From contig JAHNZQ020000010.1 of assembly GCA_019155205.2 (NCBI GenBank), positions 1,164,036 through 1,228,035 on the forward strand: a stretch of DNA of 64,000 nt, in the 5' to 3' direction. The stretch is from Gracilaria vermiculophylla (lineage: Eukaryota > Rhodophyta > Florideophyceae > Gracilariales > Gracilariaceae). Under the pieces are notes generated by a model, which did no database searches, was not told where the DNA came from, and worked only from the letters and a program-made list of their open reading frames with translations. The translations under genes and the position numbers were made by a program. Positions 32,201 to 40,531 of the stretch are shown piece by piece. Numbering within the stretch: position 1 is the first letter of the stretch; each line of letters starts with the position of its first letter.

Positions 32201-35200
32201 ACAAAATCAGCAGACGCTATAAAAAATGTTGATCTAGACCTTTCCATACTCTCTGAAACTGTCTTGAACTCCGTTGCTTCCGGTAACTTTTCGTGACGAA
32301 TCGGTTTAGAAAGCCTGCTATGCGGAGCGGGAATGCTAAACTTAGAAGAATAGGTGTCAACAGAATCCAAAGTATATGAATGCATTCCTCGGGGTATGTT
32401 GTCGAGGCAGATACGCAAAGAACGATCCAGTAGAGGCCGAGATAGTCCGGGCGCTTCGGAAAATGAGCAATATCCTGAAACTGCGAAGAAAATTCGAAAG
32501 TCCGGATGAGGAATCATGAACATAGGAGACCCACCTTCCTCAGTTGGAGCTTCGGCTAGTAGAATACGTCTCCTGCGCTCCACTACAAGCGAATTGTTCA
32601 AGTCTTCAGGGGAAACAGGAGGGCGTTCAAAAAGAGGATTGAGACGATCCAATACGGCTGGGGGACAAAGTTCAGCACTCTGGATGAAAACCCAATCTCC
32701 GCGTTCGATAGCCTTCACAAGCTCACTTTTCTTCCACTCGAAGGAAAGCGGGCTTCCATGTCTCTGCTGAGATACTATTTTCCGTACTTCAATGATGTTA
32801 CAAGCCATGGTGTTCAAAGCTTCTAAAGCATTTTCATTCTTCTGCAAAGCCATTCGTGCCCTTCGAACAAACCCCTCTGCCGCCGAAGCAAACTCTTCTG
32901 TGTCATGGGAGTTGATAGCGCCCTGCAAGTTCCCAGGTAAGCCGCGTTGTTCACTGTGATTCGAATACAACTTAAATAAGCGCATATAACACTCTTGAGT
33001 CTCAGCTACCAAACTTCCTCGCGCCTCTCTTCCATCTATGGTTTGATCCCGCCTTAAAAGAGACTTGATCATGATGCGGAGAAGCTCTTGAGCAGTTGCA
33101 ACGATGTGCAAAACACATTGCCCACCTCCCCGTTGAGCGTATCCACCAATCAAGGTTTCAGCATCCACAAAAGATGATCCATGAAATGAAACAATCTTTT
33201 TTCCACTTGACATACCAAGAAACTCAATCAATCTCTGTCCATCATTATCTGCGGAAACGCCTGCCCCAGACAATAGTACAAGCGGCCACCCTGCCTCAAC
33301 AGCGATCACCATTGCTTGAAGACTTCGGAGCTGTGAGTCATCTAAAACGCCACTAAGAGGTTCTAGACTCCTAATACAATAATTATCTCCCAATTGACGC
33401 AATAAACCATATCCCACTCGAATGGTAGCCCCCGCAGCTTTTAGAGATGGTGCCCGATACATACCGCGCCACACAAAACCAAATACACTCTCAAATATAG
33501 CTTCTGCCACTTCATGTAACTTTCCCTTTCTTAAACCTTGTAACACTGACACATCGAATGACATTCTGAGGCGCTCTTTGGAGTCAAACACACCCCTTCC
33601 CGAATACAAATTTTGCAAACGATTGGAACCAGTCCCACAAAGTACATCACACCATCTCAATGCATCTCTTAAGCCGAAATCTGTGAGATTTTCAGTCTTG
33701 AAATTCTTGTTCTCCGTCATTAATGTCAAAGTCCTAACGATTTTGTTCGATATGTTGTCCGGAATGCCTTGGTATATAGACTTCATGATGCACAAAATGT
33801 CCTCACTAGTGGGCGCGTCCACCATCACTCTTGTGAATCGGTTCAAAAAGCTTTTAGGCAAACCACGGCGTCCTCCCCCACCATGAACAGGATTCTGAGC
33901 CCCAAAAAAGCGGAATAACTTCTGTGCTGCGACAGCTTCATTCGTTTCTGGTACAAAAATAGTTTTCCGATGATCTAGCAAGGAGTTAAGACCTTCCAAA
34001 ACGGATTGGGAAGCCAGATTGAGCTCATCCAACAATACCCACGAACCTCGCTTCATAGCGGTGAGCAACGGACCTTCTTGAAACCTAAAAGACCCTTCCA
34101 CTGAACCAGGAGCATCTGTTCCAATCAAGTCCGAGATCTCTGTTGATTCCGACAGATTGATTCTAATGAAGTGATTTCCTGATAAATCCGCTAATGCATT
34201 TATCAATGAGCTCTTACCAGACCCAGGTGGGCCTTCCAAGAGGATTGGTCTGGATGTGACAGCAAGAGTTCGGGTGAGCCGAGCAATGTTTCTCTTCGTG
34301 CCCGGAGCTCTGAAACAAAATCGACTACTTCGGCTTTCAGCCACAGCGGGTTCTCGTTCGGAATTACGAAGAAGAAGAAATTTACCCACCTTAACCGAAT
34401 ATGTATTCTGCATATCGCTAGACTCGAAGGCTACTTCGGGTGTAGTATCATACCGACACTTTCTTAGCCTTTCCATCATCTCCGGAGATGCGAGGGAAAG
34501 CAAATAAAACCATGTTCTTGACTCTATGGACCGAAGACCTTCGTTGTCATTACCCACGGATAGACCATCAAGGAATACAACCCTCGACCCATGCATCAAG
34601 GCTTCAACCGGATGGATTGCGCAATTCTTCACTGCACTGACGACAAAGTCACACCAAGTTCTCAGATCTCGCAAAGATACATGAAACCCCATTTCTTTCG
34701 TTTGCTCAATTCCTGTTGATTGAATCTTTCTTTGACCACCCCATTGCCCCAGAAGACTTTGTTCCAAAAACTGAAGTACCATCTTCGTTAAATTTCCGAC
34801 CTCTTCGCTCGATGTCACGCCCAAGAGATTATGAAAGCGATTTTCAACGATTGGCGCAAAATCTTCCAGTGTATCTGGTCTAGGTATCCAAACCTCAGTA
34901 AAGCGATTTCTAAGGGCGGGGGAAAGTTCGCGTTTTCCGTAATCTCCACCGGGATTCATTGTAGCGAGAATTCGAAAACTGGGATGGCTCTGTATCAGTT
35001 CAGGTTCAACATTAGAGTTATCTACGTTAGAAATCGCTCCCCTCTCAGAAAGAAGTAAAGATCTTTGATGCTCCAAGACCGAATTCAATCGTTCGATCAC
35101 AGCGTCTTCAGCCATATTAATTTCATCGACTAGAAATGCCGAACCCTGCCTCATGGCTTGAACGAGAGGTCCATCACACCACTCAAAAATACCCTTGTCC

Positions 35201-38200
35201 TGACTTCGGGACCTAACAGGTCGGAATCCCCCCAGCAAATCGGACGATTCTGTGTGACGGTGACAGTTTAAGGTAAGAAGCTTTTGAGACATTGCATCAC
35301 ATATTGCGGAACAAGCTGTAGTCTTCCCGCCTCCAGTTGCACCCACGAGCAAAACGGGTTCGTTGTTAGCGACACAATGAATTACGAGGGTCAGAATGCG
35401 CCGAGTTAGAGGAGTTAAAGCTATTCCTGTCTTAGTCAGGGAAGAGTGAAGATGGTCACAAGTCAAAGACAAGAGACCTAGACAGCGGTGCAAACTCTCA
35501 ACAGCTGCATTTGTAGGGGTAAAGCTCGTCCCCAGAGAATAAAGGATTTCATCCTTCAGCACTTCTGGCGAGGCTCCAGTATGCTTGATTATTACATTCC
35601 GAACAACGTCTCTTTCTTTAGCTAGTCTACATCGCTCGCCCAGAAGAAAGAAACCATGGATAGCAAGCTCTTCTTTCGATCGTGGGTCCCGAGAAGCCCA
35701 CCTGAACAAGTCTCTTGCGGTAACGAAACCTTCTCTACCGGAAAAAAGCCCCGATAATTTTCGTTTCACCTGAAGCTCTCGCATGACTCCCACCATCTTT
35801 CGAATAAAACTATGCGGAAGCCCGGAGAGCTTTTCAAGAATGAATAGTAGATCTCCATCTGGAAGGTCCTCGACACCTATCTCCACAAATCTACTTCGGA
35901 AGGCTTTCGACAGCTCTTTGCGGCCCCCATACAGTCCAGGAGGATTCTGGGTAGCAAAAAGGCGAAAAGTACTCGCAGCTTTGACCCTTTCTCCAGTCTC
36001 CGGGATGAAAATTTCTCTGTTATCATCCAGCAATCTATTGAGCGATTCCAACACATCCGGAGGAGCTAAATTCAACTCATCTAGCAAGACCCAGAATCCA
36101 TTTCGAGCTGCTTTGACTAAAGGTCCTTCGCTGAACACAAGTGACCCTGTATTAGTCGCAACGTAGCCTCCCAAGTACTCTGACAGGTCAGTATGCTCAT
36201 GATTGTTGATTCGAATTAGCTTGTTTCCTGTCAGGCTAGCTAAATAAGCAACCAAGGAAGTTTTTCCTGCTGCTGTTGGGCCTTGGAGCAAGATGGGCAA
36301 TGGGGGAGCGCCAATGATCAAAGTCCGGCAAACACCTTTTAAAGTTGAACTTACTGCAGCCGATATGATGTACTTGGGACTCTCATTCTCTGTTTCTGAT
36401 ATGGCTCTCATTTCGATTGGAAACCCTTCGACAATCCGGAACTGATTCTTCCTCTCTCCAGTTATTGGAATCATGTTTGCTAACTCGGGTAGAGAAACTG
36501 TGCCTGCATCTCCAACACCGAGAATGAAGCACCTCGCCAAATGCATCACTTTTGAACGAGATACAACAGGCAAGGCCGAACAAAAAGCCAGAAGAGCACC
36601 CTCGTAAAGCACACGACGTATGGAACTCATACCGCCGGAGACAAAGGGTCTCACACCCGTAGCAAAATCAAGCATCCTTACAAATGTCCGAATGCTATAC
36701 TTCACCGGTCGGCCCATATTGTCTTCAATGCTGCCCTCTCGTGCTAGAGATGAGCTCTGAATATAGAAAGAAGTCACATCATTCGCAAGAATGTGGTTAT
36801 CTTTAACGAAGCCCTTTTCTTCGTTATTTCCGCGGAATCGAAAAAAGCGTGCCATTGTTAGTTCTACAATGTCTTCTCTCTCCGTCATGTCCCCGACATA
36901 AATCTCAGAAAAGCGTGCACGCAAGACTTGTGGAAGATACCGCTTGCCAACGTCAGTTGGGGGGTTCATAGCACCAAAGAGAAAGAAACCAGGAGCCTGC
37001 GATATTACCGCACTAGTCTCGTTTCCAAGCGCCACTTCACCACTATCCATAACACTGACAAGTCGTTCCAAAAGCTCTGACGGTGCAAGATTTATTTCAT
37101 CTAATAGAATCCATTTACCCTCCCGCATGGCTTTCACGAGAACGCCTTCCGAAAAAGTGAATTCCATTCGTCTCCTTCCCTTGTTTGAATGTGATGTCTG
37201 AGACAAAGATTTGTGAGCAATATTCTCATCATGAGACTGCGACGGTCGAGGCCTCTTACGAGGTGGTTCGCCATGTCCTTTACGATCACCAGCACAAGAC
37301 TTTGATTCTTTGGCTTCACGTATTGTTTCCGCTGGTGACATAGAAAGGTTAAGCTTTGCCAGGTCCCTCGCAATGGCATCCCATTCTTTAGCAAGATCCT
37401 GATCATTCTTTTTTAATGCTATGGGAAAGGCCTTAATTGCCCCAGTCATAAGCCTTATCGCTCGCTCATGCTTTTCACTGGAAATGCAAGCACGTTGTAA
37501 CGCATCAAGGAAACGAATGTTCTTCTCCCTTGACATCACTTTGCAAAATAAGTGCTCGAATCGCTTCCCGAGCGCTGGAATGGCATTCTCAAACTCTACT
37601 GGTTTGAAGCCGCCAATCAAGTCACCTATATCACTCTGGCGAGACAAGTTAACGACCAAAAGCTCCTGGTTTAGAAGAGAAGCCAGTTCCTGTATAACAG
37701 AAGTCTTCCCGGATCCTGCTTCCCCGACCAGCAACACATGTTCATTCATTTGAAGAGACCTCAATGCAATTTCAAGCAATCGTGAAGTGTGGCCGTTTAT
37801 CGCCAACTTCGGGTGATAATCTCGCAACCCACGCTTTCTTGGTCGATACGAAGCTCTTCCAATGCTAACCAGGTCCTGATCTCTTGACACAGTGGGTCGG
37901 TATTTGAAGCACAAGTCTCGAGCAACTTCGGGACTCATGGACCATGACCTTGAAATTATCTTGAGAACTTCATCTTGTTCAAAAGAAGCATTGCAACTTG
38001 TCCCAAGAACTTCGTGAGAGTCCTTAACAGCGTCTTCCACCGTCAAGGCACCGAACGACCCTTTTGTCGCTTCCAAACGATTACAGACACGAATCGCCTC
38101 GCGCATAGTGGGCCGTTTCATGAAGCTACCCATGCAACTGTCAATAAAATGGGAAGTCTCATCAATCATGGCCACCACGCGCTCCACACAGTCTTGTACG

Positions 38201-39663
38201 GTCGTGAAGCGCTTCTGCAAAAGCTCAACCTTTTCAGTAGCTGAAAGGCCCTGCATGCGTACACGTCTCCATGTCTTCCAACCACCAGGGGGCTCCCAAG
38301 AATCGTCAGCATCTCTTTGAGATGTGCTTCGTGTTGCAATGCAACGAAACCCTTTTGCTATTGGTATTGGTTCTCCACGCCCAGGAGCATCTAGGGAGTC
38401 TCCCGGTTGCGCATTTGCCAGTTGAAGAAGAACAGCAAGCGCAGAAGTCATGTTTTGGTCTCCGCGGGTCATATTCTCGAATACAAGCCAATCTCCTTTT
38501 TGTGCGGCGAGACCAATGGGTCCCGGTCGCCACGTGAAACCACCTCCTTCAGGTAACGGTACAATCTCACCGACTAGAGATGTAAAAGAATCACCGTCCG
38601 ACGAGACCATCGCATTATCCATTTGGACGAATGTCACACCAGGGGCTCTCGAGTAGTCCGAGGCCTTTGCTTCAGCATAAAGCGTTTCTCGTGCAAGATA
38701 TGACAAGATAGTTGTCTTTCCACACCCCGTTGGACCTTCCAATACAAATGAAACGCCGTATGCGAGGAAATCCGACAGTTCTTCGATTGCGTGTTGTACA
38801 GATTCTGTGATAACTACCGTCTCTCTAAGGTGAAACCCGTTTTGGTTCGAACCCGACCCGCCATCCATAATCTTGCGCGGTTTTGATGTTCCATTGGTAG
38901 TTGTAGACCTACAAGGAAACAGGTTTTCGCATATTCGCACGTAATGCCCAACAGCGTTCCCGAAGGAAATAGGTAGCGACGAAACGACACCATCTTTAAG
39001 ATCCTGTGATGTCTTCAACGTAGTGGGAATGCTGGAACACGCTAAGAAGCGTGTATACGAAGCCCACCGAAGCTCTCGCCAAAACGATGGTTCTCGTGCA
39101 TATTCTGATTCAGAATCCCATTTGTATATATGTGTGACTGGCTCTATAGGCTCATGGACATTGACGTCAAACAGGCAAGAGAGTGCAAGCTTTGATTCTG
39201 CACAGTTGTCGGTGACTGCCTTTTGTATGATTGGGCCCCAATCACACACATTGAGAAGCAACGGACCGCAAATAAACGCGAAGAAAGTGACGGTTCGCGG
39301 ATCAAAGCTGTTGAAGGACCGAACGTGGTTTTCGAAAAACATGAAGGCGAGCTCCAAGTTTCCCGGAAGACCTCGCATGATGGATAACAATCTTGCGGCC
39401 GTAGGCGCGACACTACTCCGCTCAAAGGTGAGAAGTTGGACAACTTCGCGCAGAACGCGTTCTGGCAGATGAGATGCAGCCCGGTAAACATGTAAGGGGG
39501 TTATCTCGGGGCGAGAAAATGCCTTAGCCAAGGAACAAGTCGTTGGTTCTGAAGAAAACTGAGCGATATGCGGAATAACCTCCCCAAAAACATCCCAAAC
39601 TTTTGCATTGAGAGGGCGATTCAGTCGGGGCTCATGTGCGTCGATTTCCATGGTGGATAGCAT
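23266..39663 (-). CDS. MDN1: Midasin (AAA+ ribosome-assembly ATPase), intronless
   Basis: Dynein-like remodelling ATPase that pulls Ytm1 and Rsa4 off pre-60S particles in the nucleolus and nucleoplasm. 5,465 residues in one ORF. Six AAA+ modules are visible by P-loop: AAA1 GPTGCGKTT (~309), AAA2 GEAGSGKTS (~644), AAA3 GPTAAGKTS (~1126), AAA4 GATGGGKTT (~1438), AAA5 GPPGSGKSS (~1809) and a degenerate AAA6 GAGVSADNDGQ (~2129). Walker B is intact in AAA2-5 (LLDEINLAP, LLDELNLAP, FLVDEINMAE, LLDELNLAS) but altered in AAA1 (LVFENM) and AAA6 (FIQSAEL). A long helical linker follows, then an Asp/Glu-rich tail (~4510-5135) and a C-terminal MIDAS/VWA domain with DDSASM (~5266). The ATG at 39663 is used. 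A second Met four codons later is equally plausible. Confidence 0.98.
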   Translation of the reverse strand: MLSTMEIDAHEPRLNRPLNAKVWDVFGEVIPHIAQFSSEPTTCSLAKAFSRPEITPLHVYRAASHLPERVLREVVQLLTFERSSVAPTAARLLSIMRGLPGNLELAFMFFENHVRSFNSFDPRTVTFFAFICGPLLLNVCDWGPIIQKAVTDNCAESKLALSCLFDVNVHEPIEPVTHIYKWDSESEYAREPSFWRELRWASYTRFLACSSIPTTLKTSQDLKDGVVSSLPISFGNAVGHYVRICENLFPCRSTTTNGTSKPRKIMDGGSGSNQNGFHLRETVVITESVQHAIEELSDFLAYGVSFVLEGPTGCGKTTILSYLARETLYAEAKASDYSRAPGVTFVQMDNAMVSSDGDSFTSLVGEIVPLPEGGGFTWRPGPIGLAAQKGDWLVFENMTRGDQNMTSALAVLLQLANAQPGDSLDAPGRGEPIPIAKGFRCIATRSTSQRDADDSWEPPGGWKTWRRVRMQGLSATEKVELLQKRFTTVQDCVERVVAMIDETSHFIDSCMGSFMKRPTMREAIRVCNRLEATKGSFGALTVEDAVKDSHEVLGTSCNASFEQDEVLKIISRSWSMSPEVARDLCFKYRPTVSRDQDLVSIGRASYRPRKRGLRDYHPKLAINGHTSRLLEIALRSLQMNEHVLLVGEAGSGKTSVIQELASLLNQELLVVNLSRQSDIGDLIGGFKPVEFENAIPALGKRFEHLFCKVMSREKNIRFLDALQRACISSEKHERAIRLMTGAIKAFPIALKKNDQDLAKEWDAIARDLAKLNLSMSPAETIREAKESKSCAGDRKGHGEPPRKRPRPSQSHDENIAHKSLSQTSHSNKGRRRMEFTFSEGVLVKAMREGKWILLDEINLAPSELLERLVSVMDSGEVALGNETSAVISQAPGFFLFGAMNPPTDVGKRYLPQVLRARFSEIYVGDMTEREDIVELTMARFFRFRGNNEEKGFVKDNHILANDVTSFYIQSSSLAREGSIEDNMGRPVKYSIRTFVRMLDFATGVRPFVSGGMSSIRRVLYEGALLAFCSALPVVSRSKVMHLARCFILGVGDAGTVSLPELANMIPITGERKNQFRIVEGFPIEMRAISETENESPKYIISAAVSSTLKGVCRTLIIGAPPLPILLQGPTAAGKTSLVAYLASLTGNKLIRINNHEHTDLSEYLGGYVATNTGSLVFSEGPLVKAARNGFWVLLDELNLAPPDVLESLNRLLDDNREIFIPETGERVKAASTFRLFATQNPPGLYGGRKELSKAFRSRFVEIGVEDLPDGDLLFILEKLSGLPHSFIRKMVGVMRELQVKRKLSGLFSGREGFVTARDLFRWASRDPRSKEELAIHGFFLLGERCRLAKERDVVRNVIIKHTGASPEVLKDEILYSLGTSFTPTNAAVESLHRCLGLLSLTCDHLHSSLTKTGIALTPLTRRILTLVIHCVANNEPVLLVGATGGGKTTACSAICDAMSQKLLTLNCHRHTESSDLLGGFRPVRSRSQDKGIFEWCDGPLVQAMRQGSAFLVDEINMAEDAVIERLNSVLEHQRSLLLSERGAISNVDNSNVEPELIQSHPSFRILATMNPGGDYGKRELSPALRNRFTEVWIPRPDTLEDFAPIVENRFHNLLGVTSSEEVGNLTKMVLQFLEQSLLGQWGGQRKIQSTGIEQTKEMGFHVSLRDLRTWCDFVVSAVKNCAIHPVEALMHGSRVVFLDGLSVGNDNEGLRSIESRTWFYLLSLASPEMMERLRKCRYDTTPEVAFESSDMQNTYSVKVGKFLLLRNSEREPAVAESRSSRFCFRAPGTKRNIARLTRTLAVTSRPILLEGPPGSGKSSLINALADLSGNHFIRINLSESTEISDLIGTDAPGSVEGSFRFQEGPLLTAMKRGSWVLLDELNLASQSVLEGLNSLLDHRKTIFVPETNEAVAAQKLFRFFGAQNPVHGGGGRRGLPKSFLNRFTRVMVDAPTSEDILCIMKSIYQGIPDNISNKIVRTLTLMTENKNFKTENLTDFGLRDALRWCDVLCGTGSNRLQNLYSGRGVFDSKERLRMSFDVSVLQGLRKGKLHEVAEAIFESVFGFVWRGMYRAPSLKAAGATIRVGYGLLRQLGDNYCIRSLEPLSGVLDDSQLRSLQAMVIAVEAGWPLVLLSGAGVSADNDGQRLIEFLGMSSGKKIVSFHGSSFVDAETLIGGYAQRGGGQCVLHIVATAQELLRIMIKSLLRRDQTIDGREARGSLVAETQECYMRLFKLYSNHSEQRGLPGNLQGAINSHDTEEFASAAEGFVRRARMALQKNENALEALNTMACNIIEVRKIVSQQRHGSPLSFEWKKSELVKAIERGDWVFIQSAELCPPAVLDRLNPLFERPPVSPEDLNNSLVVERRRRILLAEAPTEEGGSPMFMIPHPDFRIFFAVSGYCSFSEAPGLSRPLLDRSLRICLDNIPRGMHSYTLDSVDTYSSKFSIPAPHSRLSKPIRHEKLPEATEFKTVSESMERSRSTFFIASADFVLYPELACLDIDLGNLDLMTLERETEIEAASRIILPSVGSILNEITHPFEGHATKALNLTQLYEKELFSSFIQAILLASSSPNDMFLRVRYMNKTKADICFIADPTHENVSETDGNELQRILFPDEETWSFPCSIDPFYAMDRLPTDLTLRGNDLSPLRKLWQRASLFRGQILAFNRFKVVWKSAISLSRPKSVLAQARLKWQLLISTETRNEANMDFDVMCFELLNSAANNLESFRRILSGTDGWEHPFESEVFEIYDVLCNACEVMMKDEVKTACLWALLQNVARVGEKLVMVTDGDLLGFNVLRKLIPRMQNLEASVKWLTFTPKLSLMPRSLPAQLVEKRLWDVLELRMTRDLSPANVDMIVRAISTLSSSLSEGNLEITNKMASVTDCIDQRHDSNETLVWNQALSCFLSVVRLTALDSMQSCLVSVLESPQRLTPGYVISSNTAIESLWSIVRCFHFFNSETLVAIKRFTWSLNSPEIDFDNVVSGKNVDSTEQDTLLLALLREMNDSDQPRVAGDSTENIVDPDPLKATIDFLRHPQRYIFWNLGAVYYQAAVTSGVFALHSSLCNAVGAVSLRVLLLATRSVLRLLNSKSEGKEIVEQLAKRIYGEEEAHDITLRHNCCNDKHRCVESKVEDKNPVLQSLSTAAKCLSAPETEEKEEEDLRFKGTAWLAIGVLRLDAYLNIFQNTNNIDPSEYAEKRALLSLKTKTRLEARRTAYRRIQENRLGGDEFSSSIPAKAFCNRLQEEEDNLKTCSSCYVYRNPDEASFESYVCLVRGVKSNIVESIKTSGFIHRAKVCKRSHLSRLVPEASHLMYICKTMGANLAFHGSLFNYRDLSLRLRLGIEEIKHGLRLLLHAAQVNELCENLAPSRTMHVLSDLCLIPRSSFKNAIDLPKALSQCAGIASSGRALMITAKFLLENDSFTDNSALTPISEFFSRIVKVWKASVMRSETEARRKDSLHIIRQASQRNELETMSVVEVSEEQELEDFISTFNPISDEVEDQLIGSQSEKDDNDLEKVTDDDPRIHSREDLLEISSSDFWNLHQSVFPGKEYTGLLQRRPSVQPRAETLLSFASNLSVLIPEEISLALGNNVVNGAWGLLCSYSVTQSLGGGQSCLRKDDPGSNRNSQYNFYKDSNIQEVQNASRALLNLKACIEKIQRTSLKENGNHPVLDGIVLAIDGIARVTHSSTPLSVVVIGLENVLRKADEWNRLFASRETKLSAELVAVSKLVSLWRRIEMDSWPLLLAARKGNFEAQANKWTFFIYDAVIEEFLSIEKPEDDQSKTLLSTIDQFLRSSPCGEFRRRLEIIQSISYHLLSIDDARSDLAKLLGRSLQGICRLYAIFGNHLEKQLFQQYETILQELKEFARIVSYNPREELGSAVEMSKGIDKNLDYFRLKALSEKTRRRIHKLCLKVDTILRVPFYKHMTDYTAALGFADPDMFSDVQNENPSMSPMQDYLAVLKTSGRNVQMDNIATKSKHALLIPLPVQAKFLTRIDTLRYRIVSYGREILVSSQAKPDVESKFAPTLRNVIRSRLKKLRELKSGTDIQPKRRALVDLLKGLSKAGLSPFEKPHVNFVTDWLSCGDPSSCESYNREANRLYFSGIHQYQTLRSVSDSSTRNNDITSEEASRIRAYCRDLLEKAAIERKELNRCSSVAIHFSKIADSFLNTDEEIRVQEWESLALFTHFRALLLRLRKAKATLRQVSHVMKEAQSCISSSINAVQRDRALDKLLAIYGESGKDSLQELETVLNACCDVIEDEPKAVGLMDLDEDRYQELKYFDGRYEKWCDSIRTYIFRVVKSLQHGISRAQSISKKNIVTDLLSPMLSLLEDNEYEDVEESLSFSSPRRSHESVRNSFSSSSDKLVEIMLISSQKVMEWNGRTDHAEQTKVGETPLLHADVTELFPHGVIRRTHHRIANISSLLLLTQVRSAFETNTEALKTLLPMRCVLSVSEATQLIGMHKAVGLILKEYLNYMLLPTIERAKFQHHQNLALLRTLTSVFIGICKDGFCRPAPEEETEGIAETELKNGTGFGDVGDGDLSGAQDVSEEIEDEEQLLGLRDDGVREPQDMKGNNETEDGFEMTNDFQGDLQDVENTEEYDEEGDVDAEKQMGQDHEEGVNKLNEKLWDSDHDQNDEHETEFDSKQDIKDSKTEANGLQGEWAAGDRNEERELNNTQEENRNEEELSVNSSMVDDETKEDSHDKSEKSKDPDIVDKGTPKSKEDEFQEESRDLENNNPDHDSGQPQEVGEKNREGTPEDDTNTDVPGMDVTQSQENPKMREDDDQDVSDMDSGDCPMVGVKDEPEDCEHEQTDKDHLEDLPLDCGLPNLEEEGNINLSDQNDSVDENLSPDPTGTTAEEPKSKSSPPTHSRDKGIDIDSDPEQGGDISNETDFNEKRQASGNESRERNMLPGLSTTRQADNVIDDNTEAFAHQGQGTFGFENTTNNVKPEHNETSSKPRHDLQSESGQQGNTQNGAGERLESSSEQIEKQKKGSTSLDTNPLRISDPEDLITEWDKYLKALRDENEHISKQTERETGGDTWEFETTDAPNENHQYALGAACEEQQHPLPEEEVADLSNENVEGQETETTSRMEHVVSRKEQDNLSHHDKSLMSQDSDQGRQNLSQEDELKLHPARAAVDGEYDSSMVTSSKQIHGDETHEKPDFLDRLNEEDIMKATGERVKWRMETLTSIEAKELWHALESKVASQAATLCEQLRLVLEPTQASRMAGGYRTGKRLNMRKVIEYVASDFRRDRIWLRRVKPDKRSYDVLVAIDDSASMVESEAGAMATESLALVLSALAKLEVGRIAVASFGSNAKLIRRFDEPLPITSESGARLLQHFTFSQSETNIVNLLSFVHSQMGLALSESALENLSLAFIISDGRLSDREEVRRQLRKLKESNILVAFFVLDRAAQEENSIFNVQRVEYETNGKMSVKPYMYDFPIDFYAVVQDMRSLPGILADALRQWIEATNHV

Positions 39664-40531
39664 TCACAGTCGTCAAAAGATTGATGGCAGCGCAGAACAG
39701 AAAGCTGGATTGTAGCACTCGTCCGCCTGCTCGGCCCTTTTTGAAAAGGTGTAGGGGAAGACTGAGCAAAATGTTTTGAGTTAGTCTATGAACATGGGCG
39801 TTGCAAAAACAAAACCAGCCTCACGGGTCGAAGAACTAGCACATAAAATGCGGTGTAGAGCCCTGGCCCGGGATTCCCGTCTTGGACAGGTTCTACTCTG
39901 GGCACCGCCGTCGATTGATCCCATCGTCGTTCCGAAATGCGTGACGATGATGTGCTAGTGTCACACATGTAACGTACGGCGGTGCCGATAACTGGACACG
40001 TCGCCAACCACTAGTGTCCCTACACAAACTGCACATCAGTGATCGTGCGTACTGAGGTGCGCAAAAGCAGTGAATTATTTTGTTTTTTCAGTTTTTCCGT
40101 CGATTTTGTCATCGGCACCTTTCATCGGAATCCCCATAGAACGAATGCATGACAACTGTTCGCCTGTTCGTTCTGGATGATGAACGCCGCACCTGAATTT
40201 CGTGCAGTGGTCAGGAATGAACAACTTCGCCTAAAAAGCTCATTCTGTGCGTCATCATCCACAAGGCCTGTTAGTTGCTCTGTCGCAACACTAGTGGTCC
40301 GGTTCGAGTACAGTTTTGAGCTTTTTGCGAGTACTGTGGGCGACTGAAACACTTCTTTGCTGCATATCACGCAGCCAACGCTGCGCATTCTCTCTTCGGC
40401 AGTCATTTCATCCGAGAGCGCGCGCAAATCTGGCTGTGAATCGCTTTTGCCCGACAGAAACCGCATTTGCAGGATATGCATACTGCCGTTCACGTCCCCC
40501 AATCTTGAAGCCACCTGCTTAAATTTCAAAA
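39664..40531. promoter_or_regulatory. Divergent promoter region of MDN1 and HBS1
   Basis: 868 bp between two outward-reading translation-related genes, so it should serve as a shared or bidirectional promoter. A minus ORF (40122-40670) overlaps the HBS1 start but has no recognisable domain. No core promoter motif stands out. Confidence 0.5.

Noticed and set aside
40250..40330. tRNA-like T-loop (GGTTCGAGT)
   Set aside because: No matching acceptor stem, D-arm or A-box could be found around it.
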